A stretch of 52,495 nucleotides of DNA. Origin: DAIUFH01 sp036844705. GTDB taxonomy: Bacteria > Bacillota > Clostridia > Tissierellales > Tissierellaceae. How positions within the stretch are numbered: the first letter of the stretch is position 1; each line of letters begins with the position of its first letter. The DNA lies in assembly GCA_036844705.1 (NCBI GenBank), contig DAIUFH010000006.1, positions 1 to 52,495 of the forward strand. Direction: 5' to 3'. Position numbers and translations under genes: made by a program. This document shows, one piece after another, positions 43,286 through 51,913 of the stretch. A model generated the notes under the pieces. That model made no database searches. It had not been told where the DNA came from and saw only the letters and a program-made list of their open reading frames with translations.

Positions 43286-44239
43286 ATGAATTTAGATTTT
43301 AAAATAATTGACAGCCATGTACATTTTCCCGTTAAAGGTGAAGGTCCTAGTTATGTAATACAAAAGTATGTTGAAGAGTTTGGCAAGGAAAAATTGAGGA
43401 TTATGCAGGAGAAAAATAAATATCAGCAGGAGAAATGGAGATTAGCATGGGGATTTGATTCTCCTGAACCAACTAGTGATGACATTGAAGTGACGGCTAA
43501 AAAATGGATTGATGAAGTTGAAAAAAATCATATAGAAAAGGTTATCTTTGTTACTGCTGGAAATTATGAAACTAGTAATAAGAATATGGAAGAGATTGTT
43601 GCTATGTATCCTGATAAATTCATTGGATATGCTTACCATGATCCATTTGGAGAAAATGCAGCTGATGAACTTGAAAGAGCAATCACGAAAGGAAAACTAA
43701 GTGGGTTTAAAATCTTGGCACCAGATTTAACTGGAAGAATAAATGATAGATGTTTATATCCTCTTTGGGAGGTTGCCAACAAGTATAAAATACCTGTATT
43801 AATTCATTTTGGGATTTTAGGTGGTGCTGGGGGTATTGCTAGCCATGTAAATATATCTCCAATGATGATTCATGATGTTGCAAGAGCATTTCCAGAAGTA
43901 CCGTTTATTGTTCCTCATTTTGGATGTGGGCAGTTAGAAGATGCATTACAGCTAGCTTGGGTATGTCCAAATATATATATTGATACTTCAGGCAGCAATC
44001 AATGGATAAGATGGATGCCATATAGCTTGACAATTAAGGATTTATTTAAGAAATACTATGAAACTATTGGTCCACAAAGGATAATATTTGGTACAGACTC
44101 TTCATACTTTCCAAGGGGATTTGCTAAAAGATATTTTGAGGATCAACTAAGAGACTGTATCGATTTAGGTATGAGTGAAGCCGATATAAAGATGATATTT
44201 AGAGATAATATGGCTTTCCTATTAAATATGAACAACTAA
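43286..44239 (+). CDS. Amidohydrolase_2 family (TIM-barrel) hydrolase/decarboxylase
   Basis: A 317-residue PF04909-type TIM-barrel enzyme. Putative metal ligands are in IIDSHVHFP (residues ~8-14), PVLIHFGI, VPHFGCGQLED and FGTDSSYFP. Enzymes of this group are hydrolases or non-oxidative decarboxylases (such as ACMSD and gamma-resorcylate decarboxylase). It begins 12 bases after the second permease, so it probably acts on the imported compound or its product. I do not recognise the substrate. The region 30-80 is unusually charged and has no clear counterpart that I can name. Confidence 0.8.
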   Translation: MNLDFKIIDSHVHFPVKGEGPSYVIQKYVEEFGKEKLRIMQEKNKYQQEKWRLAWGFDSPEPTSDDIEVTAKKWIDEVEKNHIEKVIFVTAGNYETSNKNMEEIVAMYPDKFIGYAYHDPFGENAADELERAITKGKLSGFKILAPDLTGRINDRCLYPLWEVANKYKIPVLIHFGILGGAGGIASHVNISPMMIHDVARAFPEVPFIVPHFGCGQLEDALQLAWVCPNIYIDTSGSNQWIRWMPYSLTIKDLFKKYYETIGPQRIIFGTDSSYFPRGFAKRYFEDQLRDCIDLGMSEADIKMIFRDNMAFLLNMNN

Positions 44240-44262
44240 CAAGATAGATTGGTGATTTTATA

Positions 44263-45396
44263 ATGATAAATAAAGGTACGACAAAATTGATAAAAGAGAT
44301 GAACAAAAGTGCTGTACTTTCAACTCTCTATGCTGAAAATAGTATTTCAAGAGCTCAATTAGCTAAAAGAACTAAAATTAGTAAATCAACTGTTTCTCAA
44401 ATCGTTGATGAGTTAATAGATGAAAATTTAGTTATAGAAGTTGAAGTTGGGAAGTCCACAAAAAAAGGTGGCAGGAGACCTATTCAGCTTAAGGTTAATC
44501 CAGACGCGGCAAATATTGTAGGGATAGAAATAAGTATAAAACAGATGCATTGTATTCTTACAGATTTGAGAGCAAATGTGATAGCTGAGAAAATATTTGA
44601 GCTGAATAATACGGAAGTAGAGTATATAACTGAAATTATTTCTGAATTTATACAAGATACGGGGAAATATGAAAAAATTGTGGGTATTGGAATAGGAATA
44701 CCTGGAATTACAGATATGGAAAAAGGTATAGTATTGGATGCACCTGAGCTTAAATGGTATCGTTTAGATATCAAGAAGGCTTTAGTGGATAGGTTTAATA
44801 AGTATATATTTATAGAAAACGATGTAAATATGGCAGTAATAGGGGAAATGTGGTTTGGTGCGGGCAATAAATTCAATGATTTTGTCTTTATTTCAATTGG
44901 AAATGGTATAGGAAGTGGAATAGTAATAAATAAAAAGATTCACAGAGGCAGCAATTTCAGTGCAGGCGAGATTGGTTACTTGGCTTTGGATAGGGGGGCG
45001 TTACAGCAAAATAATTATACATATGGACAATTCGGATATTTTGAAAGTATGGCATCTATCTTATCTATGGAACATACTACCAAAATGAGCTATGAGGAAG
45101 TTTTTAGAAAGGCTAAAGAAGGAAACATATTGTGTCAGGATACAGTAGACAAGACGCTGGATTACTTAAGTTTAGGCATTGCTAATATCATAAGTATATT
45201 AAATCCTGAAGCTCTGATTATTGGAGGTAAGATGTTTCGTGAAAATATAGATTTACTTGAGATCATTGAGAATAGAGTAAATAGGCTTACACCTGTAAAA
45301 AGCATAATAATACCTACTGACTTAAAGGATAGGTCCGGGATTATGGGTTGTATAGCTACAGTGATTTCAAATATGTATGGAATCAAATTATTTTAA
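44263..45396 (+). CDS. ROK-family transcriptional repressor (XylR/NagC type)
   Basis: A 377-residue repressor with an N-terminal winged helix (NKSAVLSTLYAENSISRAQL AKRTKISKSTVSQIV; about 8-70) and a ROK sugar-binding domain (IGIGIPGITD, FIENDVNMAVIGE, ISIGNGIGSGIV, SAGEIGY). The zinc motif normally found after GEIGH (CxCGxxGCxE) is missing: the region reads YTYGQFGYFES with no cysteines. The ROK kinase two genes downstream lacks it too. It lies inside the ABC operon and probably represses it; a XylR-like operator is at 41277-41301. Confidence 0.9.
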   Translation: MINKGTTKLIKEMNKSAVLSTLYAENSISRAQLAKRTKISKSTVSQIVDELIDENLVIEVEVGKSTKKGGRRPIQLKVNPDAANIVGIEISIKQMHCILTDLRANVIAEKIFELNNTEVEYITEIISEFIQDTGKYEKIVGIGIGIPGITDMEKGIVLDAPELKWYRLDIKKALVDRFNKYIFIENDVNMAVIGEMWFGAGNKFNDFVFISIGNGIGSGIVINKKIHRGSNFSAGEIGYLALDRGALQQNNYTYGQFGYFESMASILSMEHTTKMSYEEVFRKAKEGNILCQDTVDKTLDYLSLGIANIISILNPEALIIGGKMFRENIDLLEIIENRVNRLTPVKSIIIPTDLKDRSGIMGCIATVISNMYGIKLF

Positions 45397-45412
45397 TTGA
45401 GGTGAGGCTATT

Positions 45413-46915
45413 ATGATTTTAAGTTCTCATATTGAAGAAATGGAAGGAATAGCATTTCCGGCAAATAGCTTTAAAAAGAATATATTAAAACCTATTTTTG
45501 ATGTACAAAAAGAGTATTATTTTTATCCATTTATGGCTATTTCAAAAGCTCATGTAATAATGCTCATAGAGCAAGATATCATTCAAAAAGATGAAGGTAA
45601 AAAAATACTTAATGCTTTGCTTGAGATAGAAAGTATGGATTTTAAGTCTTTTGAGTATGATGATAGATTTGAGGATATGTTTTTCATGATTGAAAATATG
45701 CTGGAGAATATGGTTGGCAGAGATATTGCAGGTAGGATGCACATAGCAAGAAGTAGAAATGATATAGACCTTTGTGAATTTAGAATTGTGTTGAGAGAGA
45801 TGTTAGTTGAGGTTCTAAAAAATATCAATACTTTTAGAGAAGTTTTAATTGAATTGATAAATGATAATTTGAATACTGTTATGCCGGCCTATACGCATAC
45901 GCAACCGGCACAACCAAGTACATTGGCACATTATTTACTTGCTATATATGATGCTTTAAGGAGAGATTTTGAAAGAGTTTTAATAGCTATGAAAGGCTTA
46001 AATAAAAGTCCTTTAGGGGCGGCGGCAATTACTACAACAGGCTTCAAAATAAGTAGAGAAAGAACCAGTGAACTATTGGGATTTGATGGACTAGTAGAAA
46101 ATTCCTATGACAGCATAGCTGGTGTGGATTATTTAACACAGACAGCTTCAGCATTGATGATTTTAAATACTAATATATCAAAAATGCTAAAGGATACACT
46201 GGATTTTTGTACTAAAGAGTTTAATGTATATTATCTAACGGATGCTTATGTCCAGGCAAGTAGTATTATGCCACAGAAGAGAAACCCATCTTCTTTAGAA
46301 CAATGCAGACCTTTAGCTGGCAAGGCTATTGGAGAAGCTAAAGTGATATTTGATGTACTTTATAACACTCCTTATGGAGATATAGTGGATTCTGAAGAAC
46401 AGCTTCAGCCTCATCTATATGATTCTATCAAATATACTCTACGGATATTGGAGGTTATGAAGAACGTATTTGGAACATTAAGGGTAAACAAGGAAGTTCT
46501 ATTTGAGAGGGCACATGAAAACTTTATTACAGCTACAGAATTGGCAGATGTTTTGGTAAGACAAAAAGGATTATCCTTTAGAGAAAGCCACTATATTGCT
46601 AGCGAAATTGTGAAGTACTTAATTGAAAATAATATGGATTCCGATGAGATATCAGAGCAGATAATTATGGATATTTCGCAAAAAGTGTTGGGACGTAGTA
46701 TTGAACTTGAACAGAGTACCATAAAAACAGCTTTGGATCCTGTTAATTTTGTAGAGATAAGAGATATAATTGGTGGTCCATCTCCAAAGGAATCAGGAAG
46801 AATGTTAAAAAATAGAATGGATGAACTAGTTTTAGATAAAGAAACAGTTGTTAAATGGCAAGCTAAGTTTCACAATGCTTATAAAAATATAAATAAAGTA
46901 ATCTCAAATCTATGA
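45413..46915 (+). CDS. Argininosuccinate lyase-like enzyme (fumarase/aspartase superfamily)
   Basis: A 500-residue member of the fumarase/aspartase superfamily, nearest by eye to argininosuccinate lyase. The three conserved regions are HIARSRNDIDLCEFR, PAYTHTQPAQPSTLAHY and the mobile loop ASSIMPQKRNPSSLEQCR, which bears the catalytic Ser. True ArgH usually reads PGYTHLQ(R/K)AQP and GSSIMPQKKNP. The changes and the setting in an ABC-importer operon, with no argG or other arginine genes, argue for a different C-N lyase that releases fumarate from an N-succinyl-type compound (inferred). It starts 17 bases after the ROK repressor with GAGGTGAGG. Confidence 0.78.
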   Translation: MILSSHIEEMEGIAFPANSFKKNILKPIFDVQKEYYFYPFMAISKAHVIMLIEQDIIQKDEGKKILNALLEIESMDFKSFEYDDRFEDMFFMIENMLENMVGRDIAGRMHIARSRNDIDLCEFRIVLREMLVEVLKNINTFREVLIELINDNLNTVMPAYTHTQPAQPSTLAHYLLAIYDALRRDFERVLIAMKGLNKSPLGAAAITTTGFKISRERTSELLGFDGLVENSYDSIAGVDYLTQTASALMILNTNISKMLKDTLDFCTKEFNVYYLTDAYVQASSIMPQKRNPSSLEQCRPLAGKAIGEAKVIFDVLYNTPYGDIVDSEEQLQPHLYDSIKYTLRILEVMKNVFGTLRVNKEVLFERAHENFITATELADVLVRQKGLSFRESHYIASEIVKYLIENNMDSDEISEQIIMDISQKVLGRSIELEQSTIKTALDPVNFVEIRDIIGGPSPKESGRMLKNRMDELVLDKETVVKWQAKFHNAYKNINKVISNL

Positions 46916-46979
46916 TAAGTTACAATTTTTTTAGAAACTATTATATATACGGACTTTTGTAGACAGGAGGAGGTAAGCG

Positions 46980-47870
46980 TTGGGGAAAAGTATAGGGATC
47001 GACATAGGTGGTACGAATATCAGATTGGTAGTAATTGATACATGCGGAAATGTTTATTATAAGAAGGAAAGAGAAACAGAGTATTATAAAGATGACTATT
47101 TGAAGAATATTGATGAGATGATTTTATCGGCTTTAGAACAATATAAGGATGAAATCGTTGGCATAGGTATAGGGGTTCCTGGAACAGTAAACTTTGACAG
47201 TGGTGAGGTTATAATTTCAACAGCACTGAAATGGGAACAACTTAATTTAAAGGAATATATAGAAAAGAAGTTTGGAGTAATATCTTTAATAGAAAATGAC
47301 TGCAATGTATGGACAATAGCAGAAAAATTAATAGGAGCAGGCAAGTATGTAAATGATTTTGTAATGGTTACTATAGGAACTGGAATAGGAGCTGGAGTAT
47401 ATATCAATGGGAGATTGCACAGAGGTTTCAATTATGAAGCTGGAGAAATTGGGTATTTTCCCATAGGCTTAGAATCTTATGAAAATCAAGCTAGTTATTG
47501 CAATTTTGGATATTTTGAAAAGAATGCCTCAGCTACAGGTGTAGCCAATAGATATAAAGAGATAAAAAAAATAGAAATGAGCAGTAAAGATATTTTTAAC
47601 CTTTCTGAGGAAGGTGATCAAGATGCTTTAATGATAACAGATAAGGTATATAGATATCTTGGGATTGGAATGAGTAATATTATTTGCTTGTTAAATCCAG
47701 AGAAGATCATATTTGGGGGAGGGATGGCAAAACAAGGAGAAATATTTATATCGAGACTTGAGGAAAACATCAATAGATTGACACCTATTAAAACTACATT
47801 ACAGCTTTCTGAGACATCTGAATTTGGAGGGGCAATTGGCAGTGGTTTAATGATTTTTAACAAAATATAA
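46980..47870 (+). CDS. ROK-family sugar kinase without the zinc motif
   Basis: A 296-residue ROK kinase starting at TTG behind AGGAGGAGG. Phosphate-1 motif IGIDIGGTNIRLVVID, GIGIGVPGTVN, the catalytic Asp in LIENDCNVW (Asp107) and TIGTGIGAGVYING are all present, so kinase activity is expected. The zinc motif CxCGxxGCxE is replaced by SYCNFGYFEK, parallel to the repressor upstream (YGQFGYFES). The two proteins look like paralogues sharing this change. Substrate is unknown; its place just before the binding-protein gene links it to the imported compound. Confidence 0.87.
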   Translation: MGKSIGIDIGGTNIRLVVIDTCGNVYYKKERETEYYKDDYLKNIDEMILSALEQYKDEIVGIGIGVPGTVNFDSGEVIISTALKWEQLNLKEYIEKKFGVISLIENDCNVWTIAEKLIGAGKYVNDFVMVTIGTGIGAGVYINGRLHRGFNYEAGEIGYFPIGLESYENQASYCNFGYFEKNASATGVANRYKEIKKIEMSSKDIFNLSEEGDQDALMITDKVYRYLGIGMSNIICLLNPEKIIFGGGMAKQGEIFISRLEENINRLTPIKTTLQLSETSEFGGAIGSGLMIFNKI

Positions 47871-47883
47871 GGGGGTTATGTTA

Positions 47884-49221
47884 ATGTTTAAGAAAGGAAT
47901 TTCATTGGTTTTAGTAGTTCTAATGCTTTTATCCGTATTAGCAGGATGTAGTACACCAGCTAGTAAAGATGATACAACTAAAGAAAATGTGGAGCAAGCA
48001 GGAGAAAAGGCAGCAGAGACTACAGATGATAAGGTAGTCACAATTGAGTATTGGCAATACTTCTATGAATCAAAGATTAAACTAATCGATGAACTTATTG
48101 CAGAGTTTGAGGCAGCTAATCCTGGCATCAAGGTTGTACATAAAAATTTTCCATATGATTCTTATGAGCAAAAGGTTGCTGCAGCTATTGCCAGCAACTC
48201 CGGACCTGATATAATTAATCTATTCTATGGTTGGGTTCCAAAGTATGTTAAAGCTGGTATATTGCAAGAATTACCTACAGATGTGTTTTCACATGAGCTA
48301 ATAGAAACAGAATTTGCACCAATGGTGCAGGTAAACAAGATAGATGGCAAATATTATACGATACCAACTGCAGTTAGAACACTTGCATTATTCTGGAACA
48401 AGGATTTATTTACAGAATTCGGATTAGATCCTGAAGTACCACCAACTACATTGGATGAGATGTTAGAAATGGCTAAGAAAACAACTAAAAGAGAAAATGG
48501 AGAGCTGATAATTGAAGGAATGACATATCAACCAAGTGGTCAGCTGCATGCATGGTTTAGACCAGTATTGCTAAAACAATTTGGTCAAGAGCCAATGGAT
48601 GCTGAGAATAAAAAAGTACTATGGAACGGCTCTGAAGCTGGTTATGAAGCATTTGAATATTTCATAGATTTGACAAAGGAGCATCAAGTTGGTGAAAACA
48701 ACTTCTATACAGATGACGTTACAGCATTTATGAGTGGTAAAGCGGCAATGCATATAGATGGTTCTTATCGTTTGGGTACATTAGATGCAAATGCTGAAGA
48801 TTTAAATTATGGTGTGGCACCGTTGCCATCATATAATGGAGTACAGACATCATTCGCTTCATTCTGGACAAATGGAATTACAAAGAATGCAACAGGTGAT
48901 AAATTAGAAGCTGCAACTAAATTCCTAGAATTTTTAACTAGTGAAGAAGTTATGAAGAGATGGACTAAAGATGTAGGTGAGATAGGAGCTAAGGTAGCTA
49001 TTGCTAATGATGAAGAATTATTAGAAGATAAAAACCTAAGACCATTTATAGAGCAATTGCCAAATTCAATCTCATACTTCTATATTGATGAAACTGCAGA
49101 TAGAAAAGCACTAATAGATGCAATAGACAAAGTAGTATTAAATGATGTTGATCCAAGAGTTGCTTTAGATGAAGCAGTGGCAGAAGTTCAAAAATTATTA
49201 GATGAATATTGGAGTAAATAA
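47884..49221 (+). CDS. Extracellular solute-binding lipoprotein, family 1 (carbohydrate type)
   Basis: A 445-residue lipoprotein. The signal peptide ends in LAGC (Cys about 21), followed by a charged linker rich in Lys, Thr and Glu. The mature protein has the family 1 pattern: VTIEYWQYFYESKIKLIDEL, ASNSGPDIINLFYGWVPKY, YYTIPTAVRTLALFWNKDLF and FMSGKAAMHIDGSY. These match CUT1 sugar-binding proteins. ATG 47884 is eight bases from the GGGGG binding site; ATG 47878 is too close. It is last in the operon, unusual because binding-protein genes are commonly first, and is followed by a strong terminator. Confidence 0.93.
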   Translation: MFKKGISLVLVVLMLLSVLAGCSTPASKDDTTKENVEQAGEKAAETTDDKVVTIEYWQYFYESKIKLIDELIAEFEAANPGIKVVHKNFPYDSYEQKVAAAIASNSGPDIINLFYGWVPKYVKAGILQELPTDVFSHELIETEFAPMVQVNKIDGKYYTIPTAVRTLALFWNKDLFTEFGLDPEVPPTTLDEMLEMAKKTTKRENGELIIEGMTYQPSGQLHAWFRPVLLKQFGQEPMDAENKKVLWNGSEAGYEAFEYFIDLTKEHQVGENNFYTDDVTAFMSGKAAMHIDGSYRLGTLDANAEDLNYGVAPLPSYNGVQTSFASFWTNGITKNATGDKLEAATKFLEFLTSEEVMKRWTKDVGEIGAKVAIANDEELLEDKNLRPFIEQLPNSISYFYIDETADRKALIDAIDKVVLNDVDPRVALDEAVAEVQKLLDEYWSK

Positions 49222-49230
49222 AACATTCCT

Positions 49231-49267
49231 AAAAACCTTCTTATGAAATATGTAAGAAGGTTTTTTT
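49231..49267 (+). terminator. Intrinsic terminator ending the ABC/ROK operon
   Basis: AAAAACCTTCTTA pairs with TAAGAAGGTTTTT (a 13-base-pair stem including A-T pairs) and continues into a T run. Confidence 0.88.
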
Positions 49268-49297
49268 AGTTCAAGATAAAGTGTTATTTTCTCAATT

Positions 49298-49388
49298 AAA
49301 TGGATATATATTAAATCTTATTATATAATATAAAGAAGTAATAGTTATATTTCTGTAGTTTTCTGATGGAAATGGATATATATATTAA
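49298..49388 (+). repeat. Direct repeat upstream of lemA
   Basis: AAATGGATATATATTAA (49298-49314) recurs as AAATGGATATATATATTAA (49370-49388), 72 bases apart. A TATAAT-like sequence lies between them. They could be operator boxes or a chance AT-rich duplication. Confidence 0.4.
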
Positions 49389-49421
49389 TAGGGCAGTTTA
49401 TATTTTACGAGGAGGTATAAG

Positions 49422-49979
49422 ATGAAAGGAAAATCATTAATTATAATTATTGCAGTTTTAGTTGTCTTAGGTATTATGGTAGGTGGAACATACAACAAGC
49501 TTGCTGCTATGGAAGAAAATGTTGATAGTACATGGGCACAGGTTGAAAATGTATTAAAGAGAAGAGCAGATTTAATACCTAATTTAGTGAATACTGTAAA
49601 GGGATATGCTAGCCATGAAGAGCAAGTTCTAACACAAATTACAAATGCTAGAGCTGGGCTTAATAATGCAAATACACCACAAGAATTTGCTCAAGCTAAT
49701 GAAGAATTTGAGTCAGCTATAAGATCTTTAAATGTAGTAGTAGAAAACTATCCAGATTTAAAGGCTAATCAAAACTTTCTAGAATTACAGGCTGAATTGT
49801 CTGGAACAGAAAATAGAATTAGTACTGAAAGAATGAGATATAATGATTCAGTAAGAGATTTTAATACATCTATAAGGAGATTTCCAACAAATTTGATTGC
49901 AGGTATTTTTAATTATGAATCTAGACAGTATTTTGAAATAAATGCACAAGATGCAGAAGTTCCTGAAGTAAACTTTTAA
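49422..49979 (+). CDS. lemA: LemA family protein
   Basis: A 185-residue membrane-anchored protein. An N-terminal helix (about 5-24) is followed by a helical domain with the family signature YNKLAAMEENVDSTWAQVEN VLKRRADLIPNLV and, later, ELQAELSGTENRISTERMRY N. The C-terminal NLIAGIFNYESRQYFEIN is also typical. ACGAGGAGGTA precedes the ATG. A TPM-domain (YgcG-like) gene follows after 12 bases; this pairing is common and suggests a membrane quality-control role, which is not proven. Confidence 0.94.
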   Translation: MKGKSLIIIIAVLVVLGIMVGGTYNKLAAMEENVDSTWAQVENVLKRRADLIPNLVNTVKGYASHEEQVLTQITNARAGLNNANTPQEFAQANEEFESAIRSLNVVVENYPDLKANQNFLELQAELSGTENRISTERMRYNDSVRDFNTSIRRFPTNLIAGIFNYESRQYFEINAQDAEVPEVNF

Positions 49980-49991
49980 GAGGGTGCTTAA

Positions 49992-50738
49992 ATGAAGAAT
50001 CATAGCAGTAAGTTTGTAATTTTTCTAGTTGCTTTTCTCTTAATATTTTCGAATTTTGTCTATGCTATACCTAAGCCTAGCTATGAGTTTTATGTATATG
50101 ATGAGGCGAATATATTAGATAGCGACATAGAAAATTATATTATAGAAACCAATACTGAGCTCTATCAAAAAACAGGTACACAATTAGTAGTTGCAGCTAT
50201 AAATGATTTAGAAGGTATGGACATCAATTCCTATGCCACTGCTTTGTTTGATGAATGGGATATTGGTGGTAAAGAGCTGGACAATGGATTATTGATGCTT
50301 ATTGTACCTGAAGCTAGAGAAATATGGATAGAGGTTGGTTATGGATTAGAGGGAATACTGCCAGATAGTAGAGTAAAAAGAATAATTGAAAATGATATTA
50401 TACCTAGCTTTTCACAAGGAGATTATAGCACAGGAGTTTTATCAGGATATGAAGAAATTTTAAATTATGTTGAAACAGAATACGATATTGAACTTTCCAG
50501 TAGAGAAGGACACAATTACAATGAGGGAAATAGCTATACTAGTAGATTACCAAATATATTTATAATTATAGGGATTATAATATTTTTATTAATTGATTTT
50601 AAATTCTTTAGAGGATGGTTAACCTTTAGCCTATTAAGAGGTCTAGGAAGAGGAGGACATTCTGGAGGCGGCGGTGGAAGAGGCTCCAGAGGTGGTGGAG
50701 GCCGATCCGGTGGAGGTGGAGCCGGAGGCAAATGGTAG
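49992..50738 (+). CDS. TPM-domain protein (YgcG family) with Gly-rich tail
   Basis: A 248-residue exported protein. The signal peptide (about 1-25) ends in VYA. The TPM domain (about 30-160) shows VYDEANILDSD, GTQLVVAAINDLEGMDI and the conserved NGLLMLIVPEAREIWIEVGY GLEG. A transmembrane helix (about 185-205) is followed by a Gly/Arg/Ser-rich tail. The family occurs next to lemA, as here. TPM stands for domains found in TLP18.3, Psb32 and MOLO-1; some are phosphatase-like, but the function of bacterial YgcG is open. Confidence 0.92.
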   Translation: MKNHSSKFVIFLVAFLLIFSNFVYAIPKPSYEFYVYDEANILDSDIENYIIETNTELYQKTGTQLVVAAINDLEGMDINSYATALFDEWDIGGKELDNGLLMLIVPEAREIWIEVGYGLEGILPDSRVKRIIENDIIPSFSQGDYSTGVLSGYEEILNYVETEYDIELSSREGHNYNEGNSYTSRLPNIFIIIGIIIFLLIDFKFFRGWLTFSLLRGLGRGGHSGGGGGRGSRGGGGRSGGGGAGGKW

Positions 50739-50754
50739 AAAATATATATTTTAT

Positions 50755-50784
50755 AAAAAATAGCTTGTTTAGAGCTATTTTTTT
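50755..50784 (+). terminator. Intrinsic terminator after the lemA-TPM operon
   Basis: AAAAAATAGCT (50755-50765) pairs with AGCTATTTTTTT (50773-50784) around a seven-base loop, ending in a T run. Confidence 0.85.
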
Positions 50785-50800
50785 ATGCTTCATAATCTAC

Positions 50801-50840
50801 TTGACATACCTAGATAATCTAGGTATTCTATACATAGAAT
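50801..50840 (+). promoter_or_regulatory. padR promoter overlapped by a palindromic operator
   Basis: TTGACA (50801-50806), a 17-base spacer and TATTCT (50824-50829). The spacer is filled by the perfect inverted repeat ATACCTAGAT-A-ATCTAGGTAT (50806-50826). A second inverted repeat ATTCTAT-AC-ATAGAAT follows (50825-50840). The first resembles PadR-type operators and would block polymerase, implying autoregulation by the next gene. Confidence 0.72.
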
Positions 50841-50868
50841 ATCGATGTATAAATGTGGAGGTGTAGTT

Positions 50869-51213
50869 GTGAAAATTGATAAAGGTTTAGTTGGAGGCAG
50901 TACAATTTTACTGTTATTATCCTTATTGCAGGAAAAGGATAGATACGGATATGAGATAATTAGAGAGCTGGAAATACGCTCAGATAATACATTCCAATTT
51001 AAAGAGGGTACTCTTTATCCTGTTCTGCACAAATTAGAAAATATGGGATATGTTGAATCTTATTTATCTAAGGGTGATGCAGGGCGAGAAAGAAAATACT
51101 ATCAAATAACTAAAAGAGGAAGAAAGCAGTTTGTTGAGGAAAAACAGCAATGGGATATTTTTTCTAAATCAGTAGAAAAAGTAATATATGGTGATGATCA
51201 TGAATTTGCTTAA
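50869..51213 (+). CDS. PadR-family transcriptional regulator
   Basis: A 114-residue winged-helix repressor. Typical motifs are LLLSLLQEKDRYGYEIIREL, FKEGTLYPVLHKLENMGYVE and the wing DAGRERKYYQITKRGRKQF. GGAGGTG is properly spaced from GTG 50869; an upstream ATG at 50845 overlaps the second inverted repeat. It overlaps the next gene by 14 bases. PadR plus a HAAS-type membrane protein is a recurrent Firmicute cassette, often linked to envelope stress. Confidence 0.93.
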   Translation: MKIDKGLVGGSTILLLLSLLQEKDRYGYEIIRELEIRSDNTFQFKEGTLYPVLHKLENMGYVESYLSKGDAGRERKYYQITKRGRKQFVEEKQQWDIFSKSVEKVIYGDDHEFA

Positions 51214-51913
51214 GAGTGATAAATTCATAAAAGAAGTATTATCATATATAAAATTTCCATTTGATAGGGAGGACATAAAGAAAGAACTAGAGGCTCATAT
51301 ACTTGATAAGATGGAGTATTACATTGATGATAGAGGTATAGATAAAATAACAGCTGAGGAACTTACTTTACGAGATATGGGAGATCCTAAGGAAATAGGT
51401 ATCGCATTAAATAAAGAGCATAATTTTATTTTAGGATGGATTTATAAAATTACTAATGCAATAGTGACTATATTTTTAATAATCACTGTTTTTACAGCTG
51501 GCATCTCATTAATAAGTACAATTTTCTCTGGAAATCCGGCAAAGCATATTTCAAAAGAAGATATTGTTTATGATATAAAGGTCAACGAAAAAGTAAAAAT
51601 TGATGACAGAGTGATAAAGTTTAAAAATGTTATATATGAAAAAAATGGAGATATGAATATTGTATATGAGTATTATGATACTAAGCTGCTTGGAATGGGT
51701 TGGTCATTAGGCCATATAGGAACTATAAAGGATAATTTAGGCAATGAATATTTTGAAGGCTCTGGTTCTTCATCTGGAGGTATCATTACTAAGGGAGTAG
51801 AGACTATGAATGATTTTTCAAGTGAGGCGGATACATTGATTATTGAATACGACATGTATAACAGATACTATAAGGTTGAGATTCCATTAAAGGTAGGTGA
51901 CTCCAATGAGTAG
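51200..51913 (+). CDS. Membrane protein with N-terminal HAAS-like domain
   Basis: A 237-residue protein. The N-terminal ~75 residues (VLSYIKFPFDREDIKKELEA, then EELTLRDMGDPKEIGIALNK) resemble the HAAS (DUF1700-like) alpha-helical domain that accompanies PadR regulators and is thought to interact with them. One transmembrane helix follows (about 85-108), then an extracytoplasmic domain of about 125 residues that I do not recognise. The start ATG 51200 lies inside padR; ATG 51188 is also in frame. It overlaps the next gene by eight bases. Confidence 0.8.
   Translation: MNLLKSDKFIKEVLSYIKFPFDREDIKKELEAHILDKMEYYIDDRGIDKITAEELTLRDMGDPKEIGIALNKEHNFILGWIYKITNAIVTIFLIITVFTAGISLISTIFSGNPAKHISKEDIVYDIKVNEKVKIDDRVIKFKNVIYEKNGDMNIVYEYYDTKLLGMGWSLGHIGTIKDNLGNEYFEGSGSSSGGIITKGVETMNDFSSEADTLIIEYDMYNRYYKVEIPLKVGDSNE

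Noticed and set aside
50534..50731. Minus-strand frame rich in Pro and Leu opposite the end of the TPM gene
   Set aside because: It is the mirror of the Gly-rich tail codons of the TPM-domain protein, has no ribosome binding site and resembles no protein.
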